Shown here: piece after piece, positions 1-6,021 of the stretch
How positions within the stretch are numbered: the stretch's first letter is position 1
Layout of the letters: every line of letters begins with the position of its first letter
DNA from: DATCLA01 sp036564195
Lineage (GTDB): Bacteria > Bacillota > UBA4882 > UBA8346
Direction: 5' to 3'
Length of the DNA stretch: 6,162 bases
NCBI GenBank assembly: GCA_036564195.1
Contig: DATCLA010000197.1
Span: 1 to 6,162 of the forward strand
Position numbers and translations under genes: made by a program
Notes under the pieces: model-generated
What the model was told of the DNA's origin: nothing
The model's database searches: none
Seen by the model: only the letters and a program-made list of their open reading frames with translations

Positions 1-33
1 TCCGGTTTTCTTGGTGCTTTTTTCTGCCTTGCT

Positions 34-54
34 CCGGCTTGACTGTGCTGCCGG
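34..54 (-). other. Small hairpin in the leader of the leftward transcript
   Basis: CCGGC and GCCGG form a 5-bp GC-only stem around an 11-nt loop. It lies about 16 nt downstream of the predicted start of the leftward transcript. No T-run follows on the minus strand, so it is not an intrinsic terminator. It may be a leader structure, but a stem this short can also occur by chance. Confidence 0.3.
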
Positions 55-76
55 TTCATTCCGTAACAGCTTTATT

Positions 77-105
77 ATCTTAGCATATTGTTTTTTCACT
101 GTCAA
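77..105 (-). promoter_or_regulatory. Strong SigA-type promoter, leftward
   Basis: Read on the minus strand, a perfect -35 box TTGACA (100-105) is followed by a 17-bp spacer and a -10 box TAAGAT (77-82). The -10 is preceded by TGC, an extended TG-n element. A/T-rich sequence with runs of A lies upstream (about 106-126), as in an UP element. Transcription should begin near position 70 and leave the window at its left edge. No gene is recognisable in the remaining 70 bp. The strength of the site is typical of rRNA, tRNA or other highly expressed housekeeping genes, but that identity is a guess. Confidence 0.8.
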
Positions 106-215
106 GCTCGTTTTTTACTCTTTTTATCCTGGCTCTTTGCCGCGTTACGAAGTTTTTAAATATGATAACCGAGCCTAAAATCATCTTAACCGGTATTACC
201 GTTCAAAGATAAATT

Positions 216-1244
216 CTAAGCTAAACCACTGACAAATGCCATTCGCCGCTCTTCAACCATTAATAATCGTTCCAATTTTTCAATGTAAAAATGTAACGGC
301 CAGTCAGCCAGGTTAAAATAATAACGGTATGCCAACCGGGCCAGGTGCCACGGAAAACTCAAATAAGCTTTTAAAATTACTGATTCCGCTGGGCTAATCG
401 GGATATATTTTTGATATTCTTCATACAAATCTTCGAACCACTCGCTCTTCCAATAGTGGAAACGGGCCGATTTAAGTAAAAATAAACCCAAATCAAACAG
501 AGGCAATTCACAACGAAATTTTTTAAGCTGCCGGCAATAAAGGTTCGCTTGTGAATCAAACCCTAAATTACTGTGGTCAAAATCATTAATGATAATTTTA
601 CGCTGCTTTGGCTCAGAAAACAATTCAAGGTAATTTGAATCTTTGAGTAAAGCCACTGCTTCGGCAGCATTTTGAACCAACTGCGGCAGCTTGCTTAAGA
701 TCAGTCGGTCAAATTTAGTGGGACTAATTCGGGTGGTGGCAAGCATTTTAAAAGAATTTAGATTAATGATTATCTCAGTCATCTTATCAATAAAATTGGG
801 CTTTTCTTGTATTCCTTGCAAATAAGGTGGTAATGACCAATTATTGCAGGAAATATGGAAGTCGGCAATCAGTTTGACAGCCGAGCGTAGCTGTTCGCGG
901 TCACGATAAGAAAATTTTCGTAATTCAACGCCTTGCGTCAAATAAAACCACTCACGTTCCCCCAGTCTCTCATATAATCTCCCACTTTTTAGGGTGATCA
1001 GTTCAAAAAAACCTTGAAAGCCATGGCGCCGACAGTGTTCCATTATACTGATCTGAGCAGTCAAATTTTCTTCACGGCCTTGATGAACCCACAAAAAAAC
1101 CAATTGCTTCTTGGTTTTGATTAAGAAACAATTCTTACGGTATGGAGTAATCTCCATGACCCGAAAAGGTATTTCTTTCAGAACCGTCATTCCCAGACCA
1201 TAACGGATTAAATCGGCATACAATTGCAACTTGGCTTGATTCAC
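216..1244 (-). CDS. CotS-like spore-coat pseudokinase, 342 aa
   Basis: This is a CotS/YutH-family protein with an aminoglycoside-phosphotransferase-like kinase fold, about the usual length for the family. The N-lobe spans roughly residues 1-105 and the helical C-lobe 110-335. The catalytic loop is IINDFDHSN (217-225): the Brenner-type Asp (D221) and Asn (N225) remain, but the usual His is Ile219. The metal-binding segment, normally IDLD in CotS, reads QLK (239-241), so the DFG-type Asp is gone. The structural Pro-x-x-Asp-Leu after it survives (P248, D251, L252). ATP-dependent phosphotransfer is therefore doubtful and a structural coat role is more likely. No signal peptide or membrane segment is visible, as expected for a mother-cell cytosolic coat protein. 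The start is GTG, overlapping the upstream stop as GTGA and preceded by a weak AAAGG site, which indicates translational coupling. The stop is TAG. Kinase-fold membership is fairly secure; the spore role is inferred. Confidence 0.75.
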   Translation of the reverse strand: MNQAKLQLYADLIRYGLGMTVLKEIPFRVMEITPYRKNCFLIKTKKQLVFLWVHQGREENLTAQISIMEHCRRHGFQGFFELITLKSGRLYERLGEREWFYLTQGVELRKFSYRDREQLRSAVKLIADFHISCNNWSLPPYLQGIQEKPNFIDKMTEIIINLNSFKMLATTRISPTKFDRLILSKLPQLVQNAAEAVALLKDSNYLELFSEPKQRKIIINDFDHSNLGFDSQANLYCRQLKKFRCELPLFDLGLFLLKSARFHYWKSEWFEDLYEEYQKYIPISPAESVILKAYLSFPWHLARLAYRYYFNLADWPLHFYIEKLERLLMVEERRMAFVSGLA

Positions 1245-2740
1245 TGACCTTTGCCTCGCTTTGACGGTTTTGGAAAATCAGCCCAATTAATAATTTCATT
1301 TAAATTATTCTTCGCACTAGGAGCAACGGTTGCCGCGGTAGTCTCAGTCCGGCCGCTTTCCAAGCTTACCTTGTCTCCGGCGCGATTTTCATTGATCCAC
1401 TCCGGCAGATTAACGGGGCCTAATTCTTTTTCTGTCACTGTGGTCCCAACCGGCTCTGCGGCAATTTGCTGCTCATCAGGGGGTATAGTGGAAGCGGTTT
1501 TTCTGATATCATCACAACCGTCCGCAACTTGAATCTGATCCGGATTAACTAAACGGCTCCAAATTCCAGAGTAGAACTTATTTTCAGGTGCTGTTTGAGA
1601 CAGCGCAGTGGGCTGATTAGAGCTAAAACTACTCCAACTCTCCACCGGAGAGAGTACCGTTGTCATCCGAACAGAATCCCGGCTTTTGGGAATCACATAA
1701 TCTTTTCCCCATGCCCAAAGGCTCTTTTCAGAGCTGATTTCCTGCCACACTTTTTCCAGACAACGCCCTTTCCGTTTCAATTCTTTATCAGCCTCTTTCC
1801 ATATTTTATAATCAACTTCCTTCCCCGGCTCATGCCGGAAGATTCGAATCAATTGTTCGGGGTATGTAAGGATTGCTTTTAACGCCTGATACTCTTCAGG
1901 CCATAATGGTTGCACCTTAGTATAGTGCTTGATCAGATGAATGATCCATTCCGGCTCCCAAACCGCTACATCATTAATTAAAGACGCTAAATCTACAACT
2001 TTAGGTTGAAAAGAAATATGCTCCCAATTTAACAGATAATAATCATTATCCCGCCAAACGATATACTTTGCCAGCAATTGCCCATGGCCTAGGACACCCA
2101 GATGGTACTGATGTTCGGATAACGAATTAATCCCACTTTCCCAATTGTGCAGACACTCACTTAAAAGTGCTTCGGTAGCTTTACGAAGACTGTTTACTTC
2201 TTTACGGATTTTTTCAGGATAAATCTCTTCCCGGATTGTTTGTAGAAGCATCAGTTGTTCCTTCCATTCTGCCGCCACTGTACTCCACCGTTCCCGTGAT
2301 CCCTTCAAGCCACAATTTTCACGAACATCTTTACCACATCTATAGAGCTCCGCTAGGATTTCAGTGACCCGTTCCAGCGCTGCCGGATCATCGGTTTGAA
2401 AGCATTCTTGGGTAAAACACCACGGTTGAATTAAATAGCAACCATTAAGCTCTTCCCAGATAATTGCTCGTTGCCAGGCAACTGCCCAATTTTTGAAAGA
2501 GTGTTCCTCCAAGTATTCCAAAACACTCCGCAGCCAGGTTAACTCTTCCTTTTGGTGTGGGCGCGGGCTTAAGCGAAACCATCCTTCCGCTGTACAAATG
2601 TAGGCAGCATCCGGCTCACTTAAAAAACGGCGTGGTTTTAAACCTAAATTTTGCAAAACCGGAATCCATTTTTTATAGTCGGTCTGACTATTTTCCCTTT
2701 GAAAACCAGAGTTTTTATCCCAACGCCGCTTTTCTCCCAT
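1241..2740 (-). CDS. CotS-like spore-coat pseudokinase with disordered C-terminal tail, 499 aa
   Basis: This is the first gene of the leftward pair. Residues 25-345 look like a CotS/YutH kinase fold. The catalytic loop reads GHGQLLAKYIV (219-229, counted from the GTG at 2743; one less from the ATG): the His is kept, but the catalytic Asp is Gln222 and the Asn is Lys226. The metal-site segment reads LLNWE (237-241), with Asn239 in place of Asp. The structural VVDLASL that follows is intact. All three phosphotransfer residues are changed, so this is very probably a pseudokinase. Residues about 355-480 are rich in Ser, Thr, Pro, Glu and Ala and look disordered. They end in a conserved-looking INWADFPKP segment and a basic tail. 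ATG at 2740 is preferred because GGGGG (2748-2752) lies 7 nt upstream; GTG at 2743 would leave only 4 nt. The stop TGA overlaps the next gene's start. The closest described relatives are CotS, CotI, YsxE and YutH types; I cannot choose among them. Confidence 0.72.
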   Translation of the reverse strand: MGEKRRWDKNSGFQRENSQTDYKKWIPVLQNLGLKPRRFLSEPDAAYICTAEGWFRLSPRPHQKEELTWLRSVLEYLEEHSFKNWAVAWQRAIIWEELNGCYLIQPWCFTQECFQTDDPAALERVTEILAELYRCGKDVRENCGLKGSRERWSTVAAEWKEQLMLLQTIREEIYPEKIRKEVNSLRKATEALLSECLHNWESGINSLSEHQYHLGVLGHGQLLAKYIVWRDNDYYLLNWEHISFQPKVVDLASLINDVAVWEPEWIIHLIKHYTKVQPLWPEEYQALKAILTYPEQLIRIFRHEPGKEVDYKIWKEADKELKRKGRCLEKVWQEISSEKSLWAWGKDYVIPKSRDSVRMTTVLSPVESWSSFSSNQPTALSQTAPENKFYSGIWSRLVNPDQIQVADGCDDIRKTASTIPPDEQQIAAEPVGTTVTEKELGPVNLPEWINENRAGDKVSLESGRTETTAATVAPSAKNNLNEIINWADFPKPSKRGKGQ

Positions 2741-2747
2741 CACATCA

Positions 2748-2752
2748 CCCCC
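2748..2752 (-). promoter_or_regulatory. Ribosome binding site deciding the 499-aa CotS-like start
   Basis: The minus strand reads GGGGGTGATG just before the gene, one mismatch from the GGAGGTGAT anti-16S match. GGGGG sits 7 nt before the ATG at 2740 and only 4 nt before the in-frame GTG at 2743. The ATG is therefore the more likely start. Confidence 0.6.
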
Positions 2753-2764
2753 GAGATATTTATA

Positions 2765-2790
2765 TAATATATGTTGATCCGGTTTAAAGT
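2765..2790 (-). promoter_or_regulatory. Candidate SigK-type sporulation promoter, leftward
   Basis: On the minus strand CATATATTA (2765-2773) fits the SigK -10 pattern CATAnnnTA exactly. An AC dinucleotide (2789-2790) lies 15 bp upstream, one or two bases short of the usual SigK spacing. The predicted start near 2758 leaves a short leader that contains the GGGGG ribosome binding site. The placement suits mother-cell expression of the two CotS-like genes. The motif is short and A/T-rich, so a chance match or a SigA site cannot be excluded. Confidence 0.45.
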
Positions 2791-2811
2791 TCCTCTTTTT
2801 TCGAAAACCGC

Positions 2812-2839
2812 ACCCTCACCGAAACAGTATCATAAAATA
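2812..2839 (+). promoter_or_regulatory. Candidate SigK-type sporulation promoter, rightward
   Basis: AC (2812-2813), a 17-bp spacer and CATAAAATA (2831-2839) match the SigK consensus AC-N17-CATAnnnTA in full. Transcription would start near 2846 and give the hddA-gmhB-glycosyltransferase genes a leader of about 200 nt. That leader would carry the inverted repeat at 2921-2968 and the palindrome at 2993-3006. I see no convincing SigA promoter elsewhere in this gap. The consensus has few fixed bases, so the call rests on the exact spacing and on the neighbouring spore-coat genes. Confidence 0.4.
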
Positions 2840-2920
2840 TCCTATGCTCAAGTTGGCTTTGATATTGATCGATTGAAATTGAGCTAACAACTTTCACTCT
2901 AAGTTTATAACTACCTAGAG

Positions 2921-2968
2921 GGAATTGCATAATTGCCTTAGCTTAAAAATCAAAAATTATGCAATTCC
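2921..2968. repeat. 14-bp perfect inverted repeat in the divergent intergenic region
   Basis: GGAATTGCATAATT (2921-2934) and AATTATGCAATTCC (2955-2968) are exact reverse complements separated by 20 bp. One G-T and one A-T pair extend the stem to 16. No T-run follows either arm, so it is not a standard intrinsic terminator. It could be a leader hairpin of the rightward transcript, a two-site operator, or a remnant of a small mobile element. Confidence 0.7.
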
Positions 2969-2992
2969 TTAACTAAGAAGACGACGGCGTTG

Positions 2993-3006
2993 TAAACCAT
3001 GGTTTA
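2993..3006. promoter_or_regulatory. Perfect 14-bp palindrome, possible operator
   Basis: TAAACCATGGTTTA is its own reverse complement, and there is no central loop. This form suits a site for a dimeric DNA-binding protein better than an RNA hairpin. It lies 41 bp upstream of the favoured hddA start and so would act as a downstream operator or roadblock for a promoter to its left. The regulator is unknown. Confidence 0.4.
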
Positions 3007-3033
3007 AATTATTTCTCGGAAAAGGATTGCAAC

Positions 3034-3040
3034 GAGGGGG
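3034..3040 (+). promoter_or_regulatory. Ribosome binding site deciding the hddA start
   Basis: GAGGGGG ends 7 nt before the GTG at 3048, which is ideal spacing. The longer in-frame alternative, TTG at 3027, has only a GGAAAAGGA stretch directly against it. Starting at 3048 also gives the family-typical beginning MEIRSKAPLRISFAGGGTD. Confidence 0.7.
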
Positions 3041-3047
3041 AAAAAAG

Positions 3048-4058
3048 GTGGAGATCCGTAGCAAGGCACCACTTCGTATCAGTTTTGCCGGTGGCGGGAC
3101 CGACATTGAACCCTATTTATCTGAGAAAGGAGGTGTTGTCCTTAGTACCACCATCAACCGTTACAGTTACGGAACCTTAATTCCCCGGACCGATCAGGCC
3201 ATTATTGTGGAATCGCTGGATGTCGACCTTTCCGCTCGGTTCACTACCTCCCAAAAACTGATTTTCAATGGTCAGCTTGACCTAGTTAAGGCGGTGCTGC
3301 GGAAGTTTGAAAGTTGGAAACAGGGCTTCTCTCTGTTCTTACATAGTGATGCCCCTCCAGGCAGTGGTTTAGGTTCTTCATCAACTATGGTGGTAACTCT
3401 GTTGGGTTTGTTTCGGCAATGGTTGAATCTGCCATGGTACAATTATGATCTTGCCCGACTGGCTTACGAAATTGAACGGGTCGACCTTGGCATCCGTGGT
3501 GGGAAACAGGATCAATACGCTGCCGTCTTTGGCGGCTTTAATTTCATCGAATTTTATCATGATGCTACCGTTGTCAATCCATTGCGCATCAATACTTCGG
3601 TCCTAAATGAACTAGAATACCATCTGCTCTTATGTTATACCGGTAAAACCCGGTTTTCTGCCAATATCATCGCCACTCAGGTTGAAGGTTACCTTAAAAA
3701 AAAAGAAAGTTCACTTCAGGCCTTGGACCAGTTAAAAACAATTACGATTGCGATGAAAAATGCTCTGTTGCAAGGAAAATTAAATCTGTTCGGTGAGCTA
3801 TTGCATGAATCATGGATTCAAAAAAAGCAATTGGCCGGAGCGATTAGCAATGAAAAAATTGATACCCTTTACCATATGGCACTGAGTAAAGGCGCCTTAG
3901 GCGGGAAAATTCTTGGTGCCGGAGGTGGCGGTTACCTGTTGCTTTATTGTCCATTCAACCGGAAGCATCTGATTGCGAATGAGCTGGAAAAGGTCGGCGG
4001 ACAAATTACCCCCTTTAATTTTGAAAACCAAGGTCTGACCACTTGGATCGTACAATAA
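3048..4058 (+). CDS. hddA: D-glycero-alpha-D-manno-heptose-7-phosphate kinase (GHMP family), 336 aa
   Basis: This cytosolic GHMP-superfamily kinase phosphorylates C1 of D-glycero-D-manno-heptose 7-phosphate with ATP to give the alpha-1,7-bisphosphate. It belongs to the GDP-heptose route known from Gram-positive S-layer glycans and some capsules. Numbered from the GTG start, the N-terminal motif RSKAPLRISFAGGGTD is at 4-19. The glycine-rich ATP loop PPGSGLGSSST is at 103-113. The segment IERVDLGIRGGKQDQYAAVFGG (split here as motif 142-163) follows, with its conserved Gly-Gly-Lys-Gln-Asp-Gln. The C-terminal GHMP motif KILGAGGGGYLL is at 288-299. All key motifs are intact and the length is normal. 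It is the first of three rightward genes, 21 bp before gmhB, which catalyses the next step; this supports HddA over other sugar GHMP kinases. The gene is divergent from the CotS-like pair. A TTG start at 3027 would add seven residues and is less likely. Confidence 0.88.
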   Translation: MEIRSKAPLRISFAGGGTDIEPYLSEKGGVVLSTTINRYSYGTLIPRTDQAIIVESLDVDLSARFTTSQKLIFNGQLDLVKAVLRKFESWKQGFSLFLHSDAPPGSGLGSSSTMVVTLLGLFRQWLNLPWYNYDLARLAYEIERVDLGIRGGKQDQYAAVFGGFNFIEFYHDATVVNPLRINTSVLNELEYHLLLCYTGKTRFSANIIATQVEGYLKKKESSLQALDQLKTITIAMKNALLQGKLNLFGELLHESWIQKKQLAGAISNEKIDTLYHMALSKGALGGKILGAGGGGYLLLYCPFNRKHLIANELEKVGGQITPFNFENQGLTTWIVQ

Positions 4059-4079
4059 AGATAAAGGGAGGCTTTTTTA

Positions 4080-4742
4080 ATGACTACTATTAGCTGGCGG
4101 TGCAATAGCCGGTGCCTGCCTGATCTTTCCAAAGGTTATCCCCAAAAACCGGCAGTCTTCTTTGACCGGGATGGGACGCTGATTGCAGAAGAACATTATC
4201 TGCATAATCCGGCGGAGCTAAAGTTATTTCCCGAAACCATTCCCGGTTTGCAACGGCTTCGACAGGCCGGTCTGTCACTCTATATCTTTACCAACCAGGC
4301 CGGGGTCGCTCATGGCTATTTCACCGAGGCTGATTTACACCTTTTGCACCAAGAGTTAGTCCAGCGAATAGCCCAAGGCGGAGCCTCTTTAAACGGTATC
4401 TTTTATTGCCCACATCATCCCGAAGCCAAACTGCAGAAGTACCGGTTCGACTGCTTCGGGCGTAAACCCAACCCCGGCTTGCTTTATCTGGCTGCCTGCC
4501 GGGATCATCTGGACCTAAGCAATAGTTTTGTGATTGGGGATAAATTAACCGATCTCAAAGCGGGTAAACAAACCGGCGCAGCAACAATTCTAGTATTAAC
4601 CGGTTACGGAGAGCAAGAACTGACTAAGATCACTCCGGAGACTCAGCCGGATTTGGTTGCGGCAAATTTAACCGAGGCAACCGAATGGATTTTAGAAAGA
4701 GTCGGTAGTAACCGGACTTCGGTTTCAGATCAACATCATTGA
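4080..4742 (+). CDS. gmhB: D-glycero-D-manno-heptose-1,7-bisphosphate 7-phosphatase, 220 aa
   Basis: This HAD-superfamily (HisB-N/GmhB type) phosphatase should remove the 7-phosphate from the HddA product, leaving heptose 1-phosphate for nucleotidyl transfer. The motifs are FFDRDGTL with nucleophile Asp29 and acid/base Asp31, FTNQAG with Thr71 and Asn72, GRKPNPG with Lys129, and VIGDKLTD with Asp154 and Asp158. The GmhB zinc loop begins normally as CPHHP (Cys110, His112) and continues to Cys125, but the fourth ligand, Cys of CxCRKP, is Gly127 (CFGRKP). About 20 extra residues precede the domain and contain Cys8 and Cys12. The start is secure: AAAGGGAGG (4063-4071) lies 8 nt before the ATG. 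The gene follows hddA by 21 bp, so the two are co-transcribed. Histidinol phosphatase is a weaker alternative given the hddA neighbour. Only the state of the zinc site is uncertain. Confidence 0.87.
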   Translation: MTTISWRCNSRCLPDLSKGYPQKPAVFFDRDGTLIAEEHYLHNPAELKLFPETIPGLQRLRQAGLSLYIFTNQAGVAHGYFTEADLHLLHQELVQRIAQGGASLNGIFYCPHHPEAKLQKYRFDCFGRKPNPGLLYLAACRDHLDLSNSFVIGDKLTDLKAGKQTGAATILVLTGYGEQELTKITPETQPDLVAANLTEATEWILERVGSNRTSVSDQHH

Positions 4743-4768
4743 TTAGGATAATTGCCGTCAAGGAACTA

Positions 4769-4858
4769 CCTTTTAAGATTGTTGGGATTCATTGTAAGGG
4801 CGATTTGCCTATCGTCCTTACATCCGAATCGCCCAACCAAGATCTAAAATCTAAAAGG
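4769..4858 (+). other. Long imperfect inverted repeat overlapping the glycosyltransferase ribosome binding site
   Basis: Nearly the whole gap after gmhB can fold on itself. The inner stem is 12 bp (4793-4804 with 4811-4822, one G-U pair, 6-nt loop TTGCCT). Outside it, ATTC pairs with GAAT (4787-4790, 4826-4829) and GTTGGG with CCCAAC (4781-4786, 4832-4837), with CG bulged. The outermost arm CCTTTTAAGATT (4769-4780) can pair with AATCTAAAAGG (4848-4858) apart from one bulged A, which covers part of the ribosome binding site. A tandem 7-bp repeat ATCTAAA (4842-4855) offers a second register that leaves that site free. No T-run follows, so this is not a simple terminator. It may be an RNA switch, a processing site or a remnant of a small inverted-repeat element. 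Confidence 0.5.
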
Positions 4859-4860
4859 AG
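4853..4860 (+). promoter_or_regulatory. Ribosome binding site for the TTG-started glycosyltransferase
   Basis: AAAAGGAG lies 8 nt before the TTG at 4869, which is good spacing. The first residues from this TTG, MKIAIEARPI, match the normal start of GT4 enzymes, and no in-frame ATG is nearby. Six of its bases (4853-4858) can pair with 4769-4774 in the upstream inverted repeat. Confidence 0.7.
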
Positions 4861-4868
4861 CTAAAACA

Positions 4869-5996
4869 TTGAAGATTGCCATCGAAGCTCGGCCCATCAA
4901 ATGGTCCTACGGAACGGGAATTGGAAACTATACCTATTGTTTGATTGAGAAATTAAATGAAATCGACCCGAGTAATGAATACACGTTTTTATGGCCGGAC
5001 GACGAACCTCAAGCCTTCATCCCCATGACCCGCAACTATACTTATTATGCATTACCAAAGGATGACCGCCGTGAAGAAGTGGAGATCCCTATATGGCTGG
5101 AAAACGAGAAGGCTGATCTCTTTCATCTGCCCCAAAACGGTTTCCGGACTCCCAAAGCCAAAAACTGTAAGATTATCGTGACCATTCATGATCTGATCCC
5201 TTATGTGATGCCCGAGGTAGTCAGGTCAAGTTTTTTAAAACGTTTTATTACAGAAATGCCAGAGATCATCACCCGTTCCCATCATATCATCACAGTAAGC
5301 CAGGCGTCTAAGAAGGATCTGATCCGGCTGTTTAACGTTAACCCTCAAAAAATCTCCGTGGTACCTTCAGCACCGGCTGATAGCTACGTCCCACTACCTC
5401 AGGAGACCGTCCGGGAGAACTTATGGAAAAATTACCGGTTAAAAGAGCCTTATATTTTATATGTCGGCGGACTTAATCCCCGTAAAAATGTTACTGAGTT
5501 AATCTATGCCTATTCAAAAATCTACCGGGAACTTCCCCAGGGAGAGCTCCTGGTAATCCCCGGCGGCGAAGGACGACATTTACAAAAGTTACGCGCGCTG
5601 GTTGATTCCCTGAATCTGGCCGGTGCGGTAATTTTTCCGGGATTTGTGGACTCCCGGGAACTGCCATTTTTATATAACGGTGCCAGTCTGTTTGTCTATC
5701 CTTCGCTATATGAAGGTTTCGGTTTACCGCCAATCGAAGCCATGGCCTGTGGAACACCGGTTATCACTTCCAACACCTCTTCACTACCGGAAGTGGTGGG
5801 TGATGCTGCCTTACTGGTAAATCCTTACGATACTCTGAGATTAGCTGAAACAATATTGCAGGTTTTAAACGACCCTGTCCTGGCCGACACCTTGGCTCAA
5901 AAAGGATTGGCACACAGCAAAAAGTATAACTGGCGGACCAATACCGCCCGGATCCTAGAAATCTATAAACAAACACTTAATTCCGGGATCTCTTAA
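4869..5996 (+). CDS. GT4-family glycosyltransferase, 375 aa
   Basis: This GT-B fold, retaining glycosyltransferase should transfer a sugar from a nucleotide donor to a growing glycan at the cytosolic face. The N-terminal acceptor domain (about 1-185) begins MKIAIEARPI and has the glycine loop GTGIGNY (15-21) and TIHDLIP (105-111). The C-terminal donor domain begins near YVGGLNPRKN (198-207), where Arg205 and Lys206 would contact the donor phosphates. The E-x7-E signature is complete at Glu282 and Glu290 (YEGFGLPPIEAMACGTPV, 281-298). Length is normal and no motif is missing. There is no transmembrane segment, so membrane association would be peripheral. Position after hddA and gmhB makes a heptose or mannose donor plausible, but neither donor nor acceptor can be read from sequence. 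B. subtilis CotSA, next to CotS, belongs to the same broad family. It may be co-transcribed with gmhB, though the 126-bp gap holds a strong fold. Confidence 0.88.
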   Translation: MKIAIEARPIKWSYGTGIGNYTYCLIEKLNEIDPSNEYTFLWPDDEPQAFIPMTRNYTYYALPKDDRREEVEIPIWLENEKADLFHLPQNGFRTPKAKNCKIIVTIHDLIPYVMPEVVRSSFLKRFITEMPEIITRSHHIITVSQASKKDLIRLFNVNPQKISVVPSAPADSYVPLPQETVRENLWKNYRLKEPYILYVGGLNPRKNVTELIYAYSKIYRELPQGELLVIPGGEGRHLQKLRALVDSLNLAGAVIFPGFVDSRELPFLYNGASLFVYPSLYEGFGLPPIEAMACGTPVITSNTSSLPEVVGDAALLVNPYDTLRLAETILQVLNDPVLADTLAQKGLAHSKKYNWRTNTARILEIYKQTLNSGIS

Positions 5997-6021
5997 CTTA
6001 AGGCTTAAATATCTTTACAAC

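Noticed and set aside
1..59. Open frame on the minus strand from ATG at 59, beginning MNRQHSQAG and rich in Lys and Arg, running off the left edge
   Set aside because: It lacks a credible ribosome binding site and would have a leader of only about 11 nt. The 19 visible codons resemble no family I know. It could be real, but I cannot support it.
131..176. GGCTC/GAGCC stem after the 342-aa CotS-like gene as a terminator
   Set aside because: The stem is interrupted by a large loop and no T-run follows on either strand.
191..201. Short palindrome CGGTA-T-TACCG downstream of the CotS-like gene
   Set aside because: The arms are only 5 bp with a 1-base centre and do not extend. It lies downstream of the stop, so it has no clear operator role.
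1251..1882. Plus-strand open frames opposite the 499-aa gene
   Set aside because: They lie antisense to a recognisable coding sequence, have no ribosome binding sites, and encode low-complexity peptides with no family resemblance.
2874..2910. SigA promoter for hddA built from TTGAAA or TTGAGC with a TATAAC-like box
   Set aside because: Spacers of the possible pairs come out too long or too short, and no pair has both boxes near consensus at 16-18 bp.
4743..4868. A known metabolite riboswitch in the gmhB-glycosyltransferase gap
   Set aside because: I recognise no conserved core of any known riboswitch class, and the sequence is explained by simple nested inverted repeats.
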